This document shows positions 33,320 to 42,218 of a stretch of DNA of 64,000 bases, one piece after another (within the stretch, counting starts at the first letter, position 1; the number at the start of each line of letters is the position of its first letter). The notes below the pieces were generated by a model, which was not told the origin of the DNA, made no database searches, and worked only from the letters and a program-made list of their open reading frames with translations. Source of the DNA: Brevibacillus brevis NBRC 100599 (lineage in GTDB: Bacteria; Bacillota; Bacilli; Brevibacillales; Brevibacillaceae); the NCBI RefSeq assembly GCF_000010165.1, contig NC_012491.1, positions 5,155,001 to 5,219,000 on the forward strand, written 5' to 3'. Made by a program: the position numbers and the translations under genes.

Positions 33320-34691
33320 AGAGGAACTGCGGTCAAAATTCGCGCATTGTGCCGACGTTATTTTTATGCGAACGGTCACACCTGAGGATCAGCCAGTGTT
33401 GATGCTTTATTGTGAAGGGCTTGCAGACATTCGTCAATTACAGGATACAGCATTGCCACAGCTTGAGCGCTTCCTGACTGAGGGGGATTTGCGCTCTCTG
33501 CCCCTCATCCCCCTTTTCACGGATTCTGAACTGTGGATTGAGCGACTTTTTGCTGGAGATTTGCTGATTTTTATTGGTGATACTCCTCCCTTCGCTTGGG
33601 ATATTTCTAAGCGGCCAGAGCGTGGCACTGAGGAAGCCAATACGGAGATTTCGATCAAAGGTCCCCGGGACGGTTTCGTTGAGGATATTTCCACGAACGT
33701 TGCTCTCATTCGCAAGCGTATGCGAACCATTACCCTGGCTTATGAGCCTTTTATTCTCGGAACGCGTTCACGCACAAGAGTCGGCATAATGTATATCACA
33801 GACGGGGTATCTGAAGATCTGGTAGAGATGATGCGCGAAAGACTACACAAATGTACGTCAAAAAAAATTGTGAACAGCGCCATTCTGGAAAAAATGCTGA
33901 GCGACAACACTCGTTCGGTGTTTCCCTTGGTTAATTATACGGGACGTCCTGATTTTGCAATTTACATGCTGCTGCAAGGCAAGGTCATCGTGTTGGTAGA
34001 CGGTTCGCCCTTGTGCATCGTGGCACCTGTAACCTTGCTGGAACTGATCAAAACTCCTGAAGACGATCAATATCCTGTTACCTATGTATGGCTGGAACGC
34101 ATGCTGCGACTGGGGGGATTTTGGATCGCAATCTTTCTGCCTGGCTTCTGGATTGCGCTGTGTGCCTATAATGTAGAGCAATATCCTTTTCAATTGCTCG
34201 CTACCGTTACACAGGGCCGAAAAGGGTTACCGTTTTCCGCGCCGATGGAGCTATTTATCATTTTATTTATTTTTGAGTTTCTGCGTGAGGCAGGTGCCCG
34301 TCTGCCCAAAAACGTCGGGCAAACACTGGCACTTGTCGGTGCACTGATTATCGGCGATGCCTCCATTCGTGCAGGACTGACATCGCCGTCGATGCTGTTT
34401 ATCGGCTCCCTTACCGTCGTCGCCTCCTTCACACTGGTCAATCAGGCATTAAGCGGCGCGGTAACAGTTGTGCGTTTCGCCGTTTTCTTCCTTGCTGCGA
34501 CCATCGGCATGTACGGCTTTGTACTCGGAATGATTGCCATTGTGTACTACTTGTCCACCTTGACCTCGTTTGGCAGATCGTATATTTTGATGGGTTCTTC
34601 CAACTCAGTGTCCACGCTGATCAATGTCATGTTTAAGTCCTTGACCAGCTTTTTTCGGACGAGATTTGCGAAAGGTGGCGATAACAAATGA
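33309..34691 (+). CDS. Germinant receptor subunit A (GerAA-type)
   Basis: A 460-residue protein. An N-terminal soluble domain of about 270 residues contains ISIKGPRDGFVEDISTNVALIRKR and RVGIMYITDGVSEDLVEMM, and about five membrane helices follow (PGFWIALCAYNVEQYPFQLL and the PFSAPMELFIILFIFEFLREAGARLP segment are family marks). It is part of the GerA-type receptor in the spore inner membrane and acts with B and C subunits. It overlaps both neighbours. Confidence 0.95.
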   Translation: MTLEEELRSKFAHCADVIFMRTVTPEDQPVLMLYCEGLADIRQLQDTALPQLERFLTEGDLRSLPLIPLFTDSELWIERLFAGDLLIFIGDTPPFAWDISKRPERGTEEANTEISIKGPRDGFVEDISTNVALIRKRMRTITLAYEPFILGTRSRTRVGIMYITDGVSEDLVEMMRERLHKCTSKKIVNSAILEKMLSDNTRSVFPLVNYTGRPDFAIYMLLQGKVIVLVDGSPLCIVAPVTLLELIKTPEDDQYPVTYVWLERMLRLGGFWIAIFLPGFWIALCAYNVEQYPFQLLATVTQGRKGLPFSAPMELFIILFIFEFLREAGARLPKNVGQTLALVGALIIGDASIRAGLTSPSMLFIGSLTVVASFTLVNQALSGAVTVVRFAVFFLAATIGMYGFVLGMIAIVYYLSTLTSFGRSYILMGSSNSVSTLINVMFKSLTSFFRTRFAKGGDNK

Positions 34692-35866
34692 AGGGCATGC
34701 GCATCGCTTTTACTGTGCTGCTGTTGGCATCCATTCTTCTTGGGGGTTGCTGGGACCAGAAATCGATTCAGGATCTTCGCTACTTATCTGCCATGGGCAT
34801 TGATTTCGTCAACAATGAGTATGTTTTATACGCCCAATCCACCGACCTGTCTACCGTCGCGAAACAGGAATCCTCATCCACCCTGCAAGCACCTCCTGCC
34901 ACCATTTCGATCGGAAAAGGAAAAACACTTCAATCTGCTTTTGATAACCTGCAAAAAAACGCACAGGTGCCCGTATTTCTAGGCTTTGTATCCTCCCTCG
35001 TATTTCATGAGCGTCTCTTGCAAAAGGGCGTTATTACCTCCCATGATATTATGAATAGATACGGTTTGATTCGTTACACCAAATGGGTATTCGGAACGCG
35101 GGAGCCGATTGACAAAGTGTTAAGCTCTCATTCTTTGGTCGGATTTTCTCCATTGGACTCTCTCTTGCATCAGCCAAAGGATGTTTATGAGCAGCGTTCG
35201 TTTATCGAGCCGATCCAATTTTTTCGGTTTATCTCGGACTTTTGGGAGCCGTCAAGCACCGTGTTATTGCCAAACATCACGCTGTACAAGCGTTCCTGGA
35301 AAGAAAATAACCGTTTTATTTCTCGTCTCTCCATCGATGGCATCCACGCCATTCATCGTGGAAATTGGCAGGGTTACTTTCCCAATCGTGATTTAATGGG
35401 GATTCGATGGATGAATCATGATACGAAATTTGCTGGCCTCGTTGTGAGACAAAACAACATTCCCAGAGCAACCATGCGCATCGAGCACGTTCAATTGGAC
35501 ATCATTCCGATTACCACCGGAGAGCATCCTCGTTATCAGGTCAATGTTCGTCTAAAGGGGTTCGTTCGTGAAATGTTGAGTACAGTTACGCCTGCTTTCG
35601 TACAAAAAAGCTCCGAAGAACAGGTAGCCGAGCAAATTCGCGGGACGTTTCTAAAAGGAGTCAAGGCAGGGGTTGATCTATATAGCTTGGAGGAGAGTTT
35701 GTTTAAAAAGGACTACCAGGCTTGGCGAAAATACGAAATACGCAAGCGCAATAAGCTCACACCTGATTCCCTGACCCAAATCCAGGTGCATATGTACTTA
35801 AGTGATTCTGGAAAAATGAAGATGGATTCGGTTAAATACCCTGACCCGCTTGGGACGAATAAATAA
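34688..35866 (+). CDS. Germinant receptor lipoprotein subunit C (GerAC-type)
   Basis: A 392-residue lipoprotein with a signal peptide and lipobox LLGGC followed by WDQKSI, as in GerAC. Later segments (LGFVSSLVFHERLL, QVRLKGFVREM-like NVRLKGFVREM) fit the three-domain Ger(x)C family. It is anchored to the outer face of the spore inner membrane and completes the receptor. It overlaps the A subunit by 4 bases and ends at a terminator. Confidence 0.93.
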   Translation: MKGMRIAFTVLLLASILLGGCWDQKSIQDLRYLSAMGIDFVNNEYVLYAQSTDLSTVAKQESSSTLQAPPATISIGKGKTLQSAFDNLQKNAQVPVFLGFVSSLVFHERLLQKGVITSHDIMNRYGLIRYTKWVFGTREPIDKVLSSHSLVGFSPLDSLLHQPKDVYEQRSFIEPIQFFRFISDFWEPSSTVLLPNITLYKRSWKENNRFISRLSIDGIHAIHRGNWQGYFPNRDLMGIRWMNHDTKFAGLVVRQNNIPRATMRIEHVQLDIIPITTGEHPRYQVNVRLKGFVREMLSTVTPAFVQKSSEEQVAEQIRGTFLKGVKAGVDLYSLEESLFKKDYQAWRKYEIRKRNKLTPDSLTQIQVHMYLSDSGKMKMDSVKYPDPLGTNK

Positions 35867-35868
35867 AA

Positions 35869-35903
35869 AAACTGCTTGCCGTAAGCTCGGACAAGCAGTT
35901 TCT
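35869..35903. terminator. Bidirectional terminator between ger operon and ald
   Basis: AAACTGCTTG and its complement around a 13-base loop with T/A-rich flanks, between convergent genes. Confidence 0.85.
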
Positions 35904-35926
35904 TCTTTATCTATTTACCGTTGAAG

Positions 35927-37051
35927 CTAGTTTTTCACCAGCAAAACTTCTTCGATAGAAGCATACGGCAGGTTATGCGCATCAGCGACAGCCTTGTAAG
36001 CTACTTTTCCGTCGATGACGTTTACGCCTTTTGCCAATGCTTTGTTGTCGCGAATCGCTTGTGCGTAGCCTTTGTTCGCCAATTGTACCGCGTAAGGAAC
36101 GGTTACGTTGGTCAGGGCCAATGTAGATGTACGAGCGACTGCACCAGGCATGTTCGCTACCGCGTAGTGAATCACACCGTGCTTCTCATAGGTTGGCTTG
36201 TCATGAGTCGTGATGCGGTCAACGGTTTCGATCGATCCGCCTTGGTCAATCGCAACGTCTACGATCACTGAACCAGGTGACATCTCTTTTACCATGTCTT
36301 CTGTTACCAGACGTGGAGCACGAGCACCTGGAATGAGCACAGCGCCTACCAGCAAATCTGCTTTTTTCACAGCGTTTGCGATGTTGAAGGAGTTGGACAT
36401 CAGCGTCTGAACGCGGCCTTGGAACAGGTCATCCAGTTGGCGCAGACGGTCTGCGTTTACATCGATAATGGTTACATTTGCACCCAGTCCAAGCGCCATT
36501 TTCGCTGCGTTTGTTCCTACGATCCCGCCGCCGATTACGACTACCTCGCCTTTTGGCACGCCTGGTACGCCACCGAGCAGAACACCTTTTCCACCATATT
36601 GCTTTTCCAAGAATTGCGCACCGATTTGAACGGACATGCGACCTGCTACTTCAGACATCGGCATCAACAGAGGCAGAGCGCCATTGTCGAGCTGGATGGT
36701 TTCGTAAGCGATTGCAATCACTTTTTTATCGAGCAATTCACGAGTCAATTCAGGCTCTGGTGCGAGATGCAAATACGTGAACAGAATCAGACCCTCACGG
36801 AAATATCCGTATTCAGCAGGGAGTGGTTCTTTTACTTTCATGACCATGTCAGACGCCCATGCCTCTGCTGCTGTCTCTACGATCTCAGCGCCTACTGCCT
36901 TGTAATCTTCATTCGTAAAACCACTGCCTTGCCCTGCGCTTGTTTCTACACGAACGGAATGTCCGTTTTGCACCAGAGCAGCTACACCTGCTGGGGTAAT
37001 GGCTACGCGGTTCTCATTATTTTTAATTTCTTTTGGAATTCCAACGATCAT
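35927..37051 (-). CDS. ald: Alanine dehydrogenase
   Basis: Ald interconverts L-alanine and pyruvate with NAD; it supports use of alanine as carbon and nitrogen source and is needed for normal sporulation in B. subtilis. The 374-residue protein starts [20 protein letters not shown], has the catalytic His-Leu region in TYLHLAPE and the NAD fold [28 protein letters not shown] precedes the ATG at 37051; the longer frame includes no better start. The adeR-like gene upstream is on the same strand, 131 bases away, and is the likely activator. Confidence 0.96.
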   Translation of the reverse strand: MIVGIPKEIKNNENRVAITPAGVAALVQNGHSVRVETSAGQGSGFTNEDYKAVGAEIVETAAEAWASDMVMKVKEPLPAEYGYFREGLILFTYLHLAPEPELTRELLDKKVIAIAYETIQLDNGALPLLMPMSEVAGRMSVQIGAQFLEKQYGGKGVLLGGVPGVPKGEVVVIGGGIVGTNAAKMALGLGANVTIIDVNADRLRQLDDLFQGRVQTLMSNSFNIANAVKKADLLVGAVLIPGARAPRLVTEDMVKEMSPGSVIVDVAIDQGGSIETVDRITTHDKPTYEKHGVIHYAVANMPGAVARTSTLALTNVTVPYAVQLANKGYAQAIRDNKALAKGVNVIDGKVAYKAVADAHNLPYASIEEVLLVKN

Positions 37052-37182
37052 GATAAGTATGTCCTCCTTGGAAACGCCAATTTCTTTGCGGTTACTATTA
37101 TTGTACAGCGTATCTTCGGGCATACTCCTTGGAGATTCCTTTAATTTTAGCGTCTTTTCATTTGTGAAAATTCACAAACAAA

Positions 37183-38421
37183 CTACTGTTCCCCATCTAA
37201 TTTGGCTATTTTCAACTCTAAATATAAGGCAGCCCGCTGGTTCATATTGTCGAGATCGACACGCATGATCTCCTCAATTCGTCTCAGTCGGTAGCTCAAC
37301 GTATTGATATGGATATGCAGGCGCTCTGCTGTCTTGTTGACCTTGCCAGCGGCATCCAAAAAAGTCTCCAATGTCGTCAAGAGTGTGGTCTGGTTGTCGC
37401 GATCATACTGTCTGAGCTTTTCCAGCCGTTCATTCTGATAGCCCTGCTCCTCTTCCCACTGCTTCAGTTGTAGTAGATATCGATATATCCCAAGCTCGTG
37501 ATACCCGTGAATCCCCTCATTTTCCTGAGGAAACAACTTTTTGATCTTGAGTGCATGCAGCGCTTCCCTGTAGCTTTTCACAATATCCGTATAAGACTTG
37601 TAATCTCTCCCGTACCCGGCAATCACCTGGCGTCCTTCTGTAACATGTGCTTCGAGCTTGCCGAGCGAGTCGGAGAGGAACTGTTCCACCTTGCGAATGA
37701 GCACATCACTCTTCTCTTTTTTCGCATCGGACAGACCGATCAATAAGATGATTTGCGATCCGTCGACAACCCAGAGCAGCTTGTCACGCATTAACAACGG
37801 ATACAAGTACTGGTCCAGACGGGCTCCTGCCGCTTCAATAATACAAATTAAATAAGAGGTCGGAAGCTGCATCTGCAAGGTGTCCGCTTTTTGGCGAATG
37901 CCAGCCTCACTGCTGTGATTCCCCAGCAACAGCTCCCACAGAAATTCCTTGCGTCGCTGTTCTTCCGCCTTGCGTTTTCCCTGCCGTTGGATGAGACGCG
38001 AGACAGCTACGCGTGCTGCCTGACGAAGAATTTCATCATCTTCCTGGGTAATTGGTCGATTCACCTCTTGTGCCCAAATGTAACCGAGCACGTCGCTCCC
38101 TCTGCGAATGGCAATTGCCACACGCTTCCCCAAGCCGATTTCGTCCTTGGCCGGGATGTGTACGGGGTTGTCGTGCGTTAACAGCTCCTGGAATACGCCG
38201 TCCTTCCAGAGGCGCGTCAGCACTTTTTCCGGTACCCGTCGCCCCATGATGGTAGACCAGCGCGCTTCATCTGTGCTTTCTCCGTGTGAGCTGTAAGCAA
38301 TCAGTTTATGATCGGCATCTTCAACCGTAATCGGATTTTGCAAAAGTTCTCCAATGACATCAGCTAATTCGTCGATATCAGCATGCTGATACTGTTGAAA
38401 ATAGTTAGGCTCTACGGGCAC
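37183..38421 (-). CDS. adeR: PucR/CdaR-type regulator, probable AdeR (activator of ald)
   Basis: A 412-residue regulator. The N-terminal sensor part (about residues 1-150) is followed by a GGDEF-like CdaR domain and a C-terminal PucR helix-turn-helix (FLDAAGKVNKTAERLHIHINTLSYRLRRIEEI over the last 60 residues, of which AERLHIHINTLSYRL is the core). In B. subtilis, AdeR is of this family and activates ald in response to alanine. The position beside ald supports the same role; the identity is inferred. GAGGTG lies before the ATG. Confidence 0.8.
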   Translation of the reverse strand: MPVEPNYFQQYQHADIDELADVIGELLQNPITVEDADHKLIAYSSHGESTDEARWSTIMGRRVPEKVLTRLWKDGVFQELLTHDNPVHIPAKDEIGLGKRVAIAIRRGSDVLGYIWAQEVNRPITQEDDEILRQAARVAVSRLIQRQGKRKAEEQRRKEFLWELLLGNHSSEAGIRQKADTLQMQLPTSYLICIIEAAGARLDQYLYPLLMRDKLLWVVDGSQIILLIGLSDAKKEKSDVLIRKVEQFLSDSLGKLEAHVTEGRQVIAGYGRDYKSYTDIVKSYREALHALKIKKLFPQENEGIHGYHELGIYRYLLQLKQWEEEQGYQNERLEKLRQYDRDNQTTLLTTLETFLDAAGKVNKTAERLHIHINTLSYRLRRIEEIMRVDLDNMNQRAALYLELKIAKLDGEQ

Positions 38422-38502
38422 GCTTTCACCTCTTTACCGCTCTTTTCTACGTGTTCTTCTATTATAGTAGAAAACATGACTTCGCTACACGCTCTCGCTC
38501 CA

Positions 38503-39072
38503 TTAATGAGCAGCGGTCGGAATCCTGTCGCTGTCATGCGAATTGACACAAAGGAATCTGGTGACCTCGCCTGTACGGTTCACCCAGTTGTGTGGCACGG
38601 ATGAATCCATGTGAATGCTGTCACCAGGGAACAAATCATGCTCCTCTTCCCCCAGTAAAACAGTCAGCACACCCTCCAGGACATAAATAAACTCCTGCCC
38701 CTGATGAACAAAAGGCATGCCTTTTTCCCCATGTGGGGATAGCGTGACGAGAATCGGTACCAACGTCGGATTCACCAAATCACTGGACAGGTCCTCATAC
38801 ACAAAAGGCGCATGCAGAAGCCCAGATCGCTCCTTGCTCGCCCTGCGTACCTGCTCATTCCCTCCACTCGACTCGCCCGAAAAGAAATAGCCTGGGCTCA
38901 CTCCCAAGGCTTCCGAAATTTTTTTCAATGACTCCAACGTAATGGAAGACTTCCCACGCTCTACTTGGGACAAAAAGCTGATCGACAGCTGTGTTTTTTC
39001 CGCAATTTGTTTGAGTGTCTTCTTTTTGCCGACACGAAGCGATTTGATTAATACACCAATGGTGGGTTCCAT
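38503..39072 (-). CDS. XRE-family regulator with cupin sensor domain
   Basis: A 189-residue regulator with an N-terminal Cro/CI-type helix-turn-helix (LKQIAEKTQLSISFLSQVERG, about residues 21-41, shown here in part) and a C-terminal cupin (VHQGQEFIYVLEGVLTVLLG and DSIHMDSSVPHNW) that would bind a small ligand or metal. Such proteins often control amino acid or polyamine degradation. It is divergent from an ornithine cyclodeaminase-like gene with a large dyad in between. The ATG at 39072 has GAGG 7 bases upstream; an ATG six bases earlier is possible. Confidence 0.88.
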   Translation of the reverse strand: MEPTIGVLIKSLRVGKKKTLKQIAEKTQLSISFLSQVERGKSSITLESLKKISEALGVSPGYFFSGESSGGNEQVRRASKERSGLLHAPFVYEDLSSDLVNPTLVPILVTLSPHGEKGMPFVHQGQEFIYVLEGVLTVLLGEEEHDLFPGDSIHMDSSVPHNWVNRTGEVTRFLCVNSHDSDRIPTAAH

Positions 39073-39231
39073 TTGCATACCTCGCCGTAAAAAGGATAGG
39101 TCTATCATACTCTTTCCCGAAAAAAGTTGTAAAGTTAGCATAAGTATCAATTTTTACTATTGCTACCAATTGTGTTTCATTTTAAAATATTTATTATTAT
39201 CTGATTTGTGATTGTTTTATTTTTGCAAATC

Positions 39232-39270
39232 GAAGTGTTACTTCACTTATAATTTGAAGTGACACTTCAA
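39232..39270. promoter_or_regulatory. Large dyad operator overlapping the promoter of the cyclodeaminase-like gene
   Basis: Two palindromes, GAAGT-GTT-ACTTC (39232-39244) and TTGAAGTG-A-CACTTCAA (39254-39270), are themselves arranged as a 14-bp inverted repeat with one mismatch. TATAAT (39248-39253) lies between them. Binding of the adjacent XRE-cupin regulator here would block the promoter. Confidence 0.75.
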
Positions 39271-39309
39271 TATCTACTGACAAAGGATCCCGATGAAAGG
39301 ATGAATGTC

Positions 39310-40296
39310 ATGCTCGTATTAAGCCGTGAAAACATTGAACGAATCTACACGATGAAAGATTGCTTGGAAGATGTGGAACACGTCTTCCGTGAGCATATGC
39401 TAGGAAATGTCACCACCCCTGTTCGTACTGCCATTGACCATCCGAAATACGGAGCAACCAGTCTATACATGCCGTCCTATTTGGAAACGGACGATTATGT
39501 AGCGGTAAAAATCATCAGCATTTTCCCGGAGAATCACAAACACGATATCAAAGCACTCCAAAGCGTAATCGTGTTGACGGAAGCAAAAACGGGACAGCAT
39601 GTGGCGATGATGGACGCGAGCCTATTGACGATTATGCGCACAGGTGCAAGTAGTGGCGTTGCAACCAAATACTTGGCAAAAGAAAATGCGCAAAGCTGCG
39701 CTGTATTGGGCTGCGGGGCTCAATCCATCGGACAGATTCAAGCCGTCATGGAGGTCCGTCCGCTGACAAACCTTTATCTCTATAACCGCACACGTCAGAA
39801 AGCGGACGAAATGAAACAAACACTACTCTCCCTCTATCCGGAGTGGCAAGGCGAAATCACGGTTATGGATAATGCCAATGAAGCGGTTGCGAATGCCGAA
39901 ATCGTGATTTGCAGCACCAAGGCTACCAGCCCATTGTTTGATGGAGCAAGCTTGCGTCCCGGTACGCATATCAATGCCATCGGTGCTTTTCTTCCTCATA
40001 TGCAGGAGGTCGACTCGACTACCGTACAAAACAGCAAGGTCGTGGTCGATACACTGGAGGGAGCCCGGCAGGAAGCAGGCGATCTGCTCATTCCGGTTGA
40101 ACGCGGGGAATGGAGCTTTGAACAAATGCACGCTGAGCTGGGAGACATTCTGATTGGGAAAAAGCCCGGCCGAGAAAACGAGGAGGAAATCACGCTGTAC
40201 AAATCAGTGGGGGTTGCCTACCTGGACACAGCCGTAGCCAAAACGGTCTATGAACGGGCGAAAGCAAACGGCATTGGAACGGAAATCAGCTTGTAA
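39310..40296 (+). CDS. Ornithine cyclodeaminase/mu-crystallin family protein
   Basis: A 328-residue NAD(P)-binding enzyme. It starts MLVLSRENIERIY, has MRTGASSGVATKYLA, the dinucleotide motif AVLGCGAQSIGQIQAV and INAIGAFLPHMQEVD. The family includes ornithine cyclodeaminase, alanine dehydrogenase (archaeal) and ketimine reductases, so the substrate is not certain. I chose ATG 39310, which has AAAGGATG about 8 bases upstream; two earlier starts are possible. It is divergent from the XRE-cupin gene and probably repressed by it. Confidence 0.88.
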   Translation: MLVLSRENIERIYTMKDCLEDVEHVFREHMLGNVTTPVRTAIDHPKYGATSLYMPSYLETDDYVAVKIISIFPENHKHDIKALQSVIVLTEAKTGQHVAMMDASLLTIMRTGASSGVATKYLAKENAQSCAVLGCGAQSIGQIQAVMEVRPLTNLYLYNRTRQKADEMKQTLLSLYPEWQGEITVMDNANEAVANAEIVICSTKATSPLFDGASLRPGTHINAIGAFLPHMQEVDSTTVQNSKVVVDTLEGARQEAGDLLIPVERGEWSFEQMHAELGDILIGKKPGRENEEEITLYKSVGVAYLDTAVAKTVYERAKANGIGTEISL

Positions 40297-40312
40297 AATC
40301 TTCTCTTACTAG

Positions 40313-40353
40313 AAAAACAGCCGCCTTCCCAACCGGGATTTGGCGGCTGTTTG
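40313..40353. terminator. Bidirectional terminator
   Basis: AAACAGCCGCC and its complement around a 16-base loop between convergent genes, with A- and T-rich flanks. Confidence 0.9.
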
Positions 40354-40364
40354 CTTTTTCCTGT

Positions 40365-40718
40365 TTACAAAAGCCGTGCGATTGCATCGAGAATCTGCTC
40401 TTTTTGAAAAGGCTTTACGACGAAATCACTCGCTCCTGTCCTCATCGCTTCTAGCACCTTCTGCCGGTGCCCGACTGCCGAGCAGATCAAAATTTTGGCA
40501 TCACGGTCAAAATCCAAGATGTGACGCGTGGCTTCAATCCCGTGCATGTGCGGCATAGTAATATCCATGGTGACAATATCCGGCCTGAGCTCCTTGTACT
40601 TTTCAATTGCCTCCAAACCATTGCTCGCTTCTCCACAAACTTCATGTTGCTCGCCTAACATATCCGTCAGCACCCTTCTCGTGAAGGCTGCGTCATCTAC
40701 TATCAGCAATCGGGCCAT
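40365..40718 (-). CDS. CheY-like single-domain response regulator
   Basis: A 117-residue receiver domain: acidic pair VDDAAF at residues 7-8, phospho-acceptor Asp in IVTMDITMPHMHG (about residue 52), the Thr/Ser switch position in ICSAVG and conserved Lys in VVKPF. There is no output domain. CheY-like stand-alone receivers work in chemotaxis or as phosphorelay intermediates such as Spo0F. It is convergent with the cyclodeaminase-like gene and not adjacent to che genes, but a histidine kinase without its own regulator lies 1.5 kb away on the other strand. Confidence 0.93.
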   Translation of the reverse strand: MARLLIVDDAAFTRRVLTDMLGEQHEVCGEASNGLEAIEKYKELRPDIVTMDITMPHMHGIEATRHILDFDRDAKILICSAVGHRQKVLEAMRTGASDFVVKPFQKEQILDAIARLL

Positions 40719-40837
40719 GCAATCTTATCCCCTCGCATCTCGCTTGCTATTCTACCTCCTACTTTTGCAGAAATCGCAAGCCTTGTCCACGAGAGAAAAT
40801 GACTTCTTTTGTCGAATGGCGCGAAATCCGATCGGCT

Positions 40838-41029
40838 TTATGAAATAAAACCGATTCGCTCACTGCTCTCATTCGAAACGCTCTCGCTGGCGAGTTCGGC
40901 TGTTCCGCTCGACGCCAGAGGGCTTTCCGGTTTCGGGTGTGGAGTGGTCTCTCCAATCTCCGGTCGATCGACCTGTGTAACCTCATCAGGAATATGAATC
41001 TGGGGGATTTCCACCATATCGTTTTCCAT
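40838..41029 (-). CDS. Small hypothetical acidic protein
   Basis: A 63-residue protein rich in Pro, Ser and Glu (IPQIHIPDEVTQV at the N-terminus). GGGAGG lies 10 bases before the ATG at 41029; another ATG at 41038 is too close to the ribosome binding site. No signal peptide. The family is not recognised, so the call rests on the ribosome binding site and frame only. Confidence 0.4.
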   Translation of the reverse strand: MENDMVEIPQIHIPDEVTQVDRPEIGETTPHPKPESPLASSGTAELASESVSNESSERIGFIS

Positions 41030-41202
41030 CGCGTGCATGCCTCCCTTCTGTTCCCTCTTTGCAGGGGGATATGTTCTCCATATGCTTAGGCTGTCCGTAT
41101 CCCTTTTTTCCATGCACAACCCTCAGAGAACCTATATAATAGGCATGACGTGTATCTATATTTTCAAGTGGATTATGCTTTTTTTCTATGGAGGAATCCC
41201 GC

Positions 41203-42213
41203 ATGCCAAAGCTGCTGCCATTTCCCGTCTTATTTACCGGTTTGGTAGTCGGGCTGCTTCTGCTCATTACCAGTCAATTCGTTACAAGTATGAAGCATCT
41301 CGATAAAGTCATAAATAAAAGCAGCCATTCTTCTGACAAAGTGCGTGTCGCCCTATTGCTGGAGGGCCCCACATATGATCAGGGCTGGAACAGCAGTGCA
41401 CTGGAGAGTATGACAGAACTGCAAAAAAGATTTAACTTTTCACTCGAAATCGCCAATAATATAAAACCGGAGCAGATCAGAAAGGTGGCTGAGAAATATG
41501 CAGCCAACGAGTATGATCTCATACTCGGTCATGGCCTCATCTTCTCTGATCCTTTTACAGACGTAGCGCTTCGCTATCCGAAATCACACTTTGTTTCCTT
41601 TAACGGAGAGGCTCCGCATCCGAATCAGACGACGATTCGTTACGATATGAAGCCTGCCGGCAAGCTCGTCGGTATCCTTGCCGCCAAAATGACGAAATCG
41701 GATAAAGTCGGATACATCATGGTGGACAAGCCCACTGAGTTAACGCAAGTAGAAGGCTTTATCGAAGGAGTGAAAAAGGCATCACCCAACACTACTATCG
41801 TTATTGGAAAGGTACCTGATTTCAATGATAGTACGGGGGCCATTCGCACGACTCGCAACATGATTTCGCAAGGCGTGGATGTTATCTACACCACAGGCGA
41901 CAGCTTCAATCTCGAAGTGATTACAGAAGCGCAGCGCGCAGGAGTATTTACCATCGGATATATTGCCGATCAAAGCTACATCGCTCCAGAATACGTGCTG
42001 GCCTCCATGATGCAGGATGTTCGTCAGTGCTACCGCATCATCATGGAACAGTTTATTCAAGGGGATCTCCCCAATGGAAAAGTCATGTACGGACTTGCAG
42101 AAGGGGTCAACCATCTCAGTCAATTCGGACACATGGTGCCAGAAAATGTACGTAAAGATTTAGAACGGGAACTGCAAAATCTCATTCCTTCCCGTGGCTC
42201 GTATGGAGGTTAA
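41203..42213 (+). CDS. Membrane-anchored BMP-family (Med-like) protein
   Basis: A 336-residue protein with an N-terminal membrane anchor (about residues 6-27) and a BMP/PnrA-type periplasmic-binding domain: VALLLEGPTYDQGWNSSAL, LILGHGLIFSDPF and VDVIYTTGDSFN. No lipobox Cys is visible, unlike many BMP lipoproteins. The layout is that of B. subtilis Med, a positive factor in competence and sporulation that works with the kinase KinD. AGGAGG precedes the ATG at 41203. A histidine kinase starts 5 bases after its stop. Confidence 0.82.
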   Translation: MPKLLPFPVLFTGLVVGLLLLITSQFVTSMKHLDKVINKSSHSSDKVRVALLLEGPTYDQGWNSSALESMTELQKRFNFSLEIANNIKPEQIRKVAEKYAANEYDLILGHGLIFSDPFTDVALRYPKSHFVSFNGEAPHPNQTTIRYDMKPAGKLVGILAAKMTKSDKVGYIMVDKPTELTQVEGFIEGVKKASPNTTIVIGKVPDFNDSTGAIRTTRNMISQGVDVIYTTGDSFNLEVITEAQRAGVFTIGYIADQSYIAPEYVLASMMQDVRQCYRIIMEQFIQGDLPNGKVMYGLAEGVNHLSQFGHMVPENVRKDLERELQNLIPSRGSYGG

Positions 42214-42218
42214 TCAGC

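Noticed and set aside
36419..37144. 241-residue plus-strand frame
   Set aside because: Antisense to alanine dehydrogenase, which has strong family motifs.
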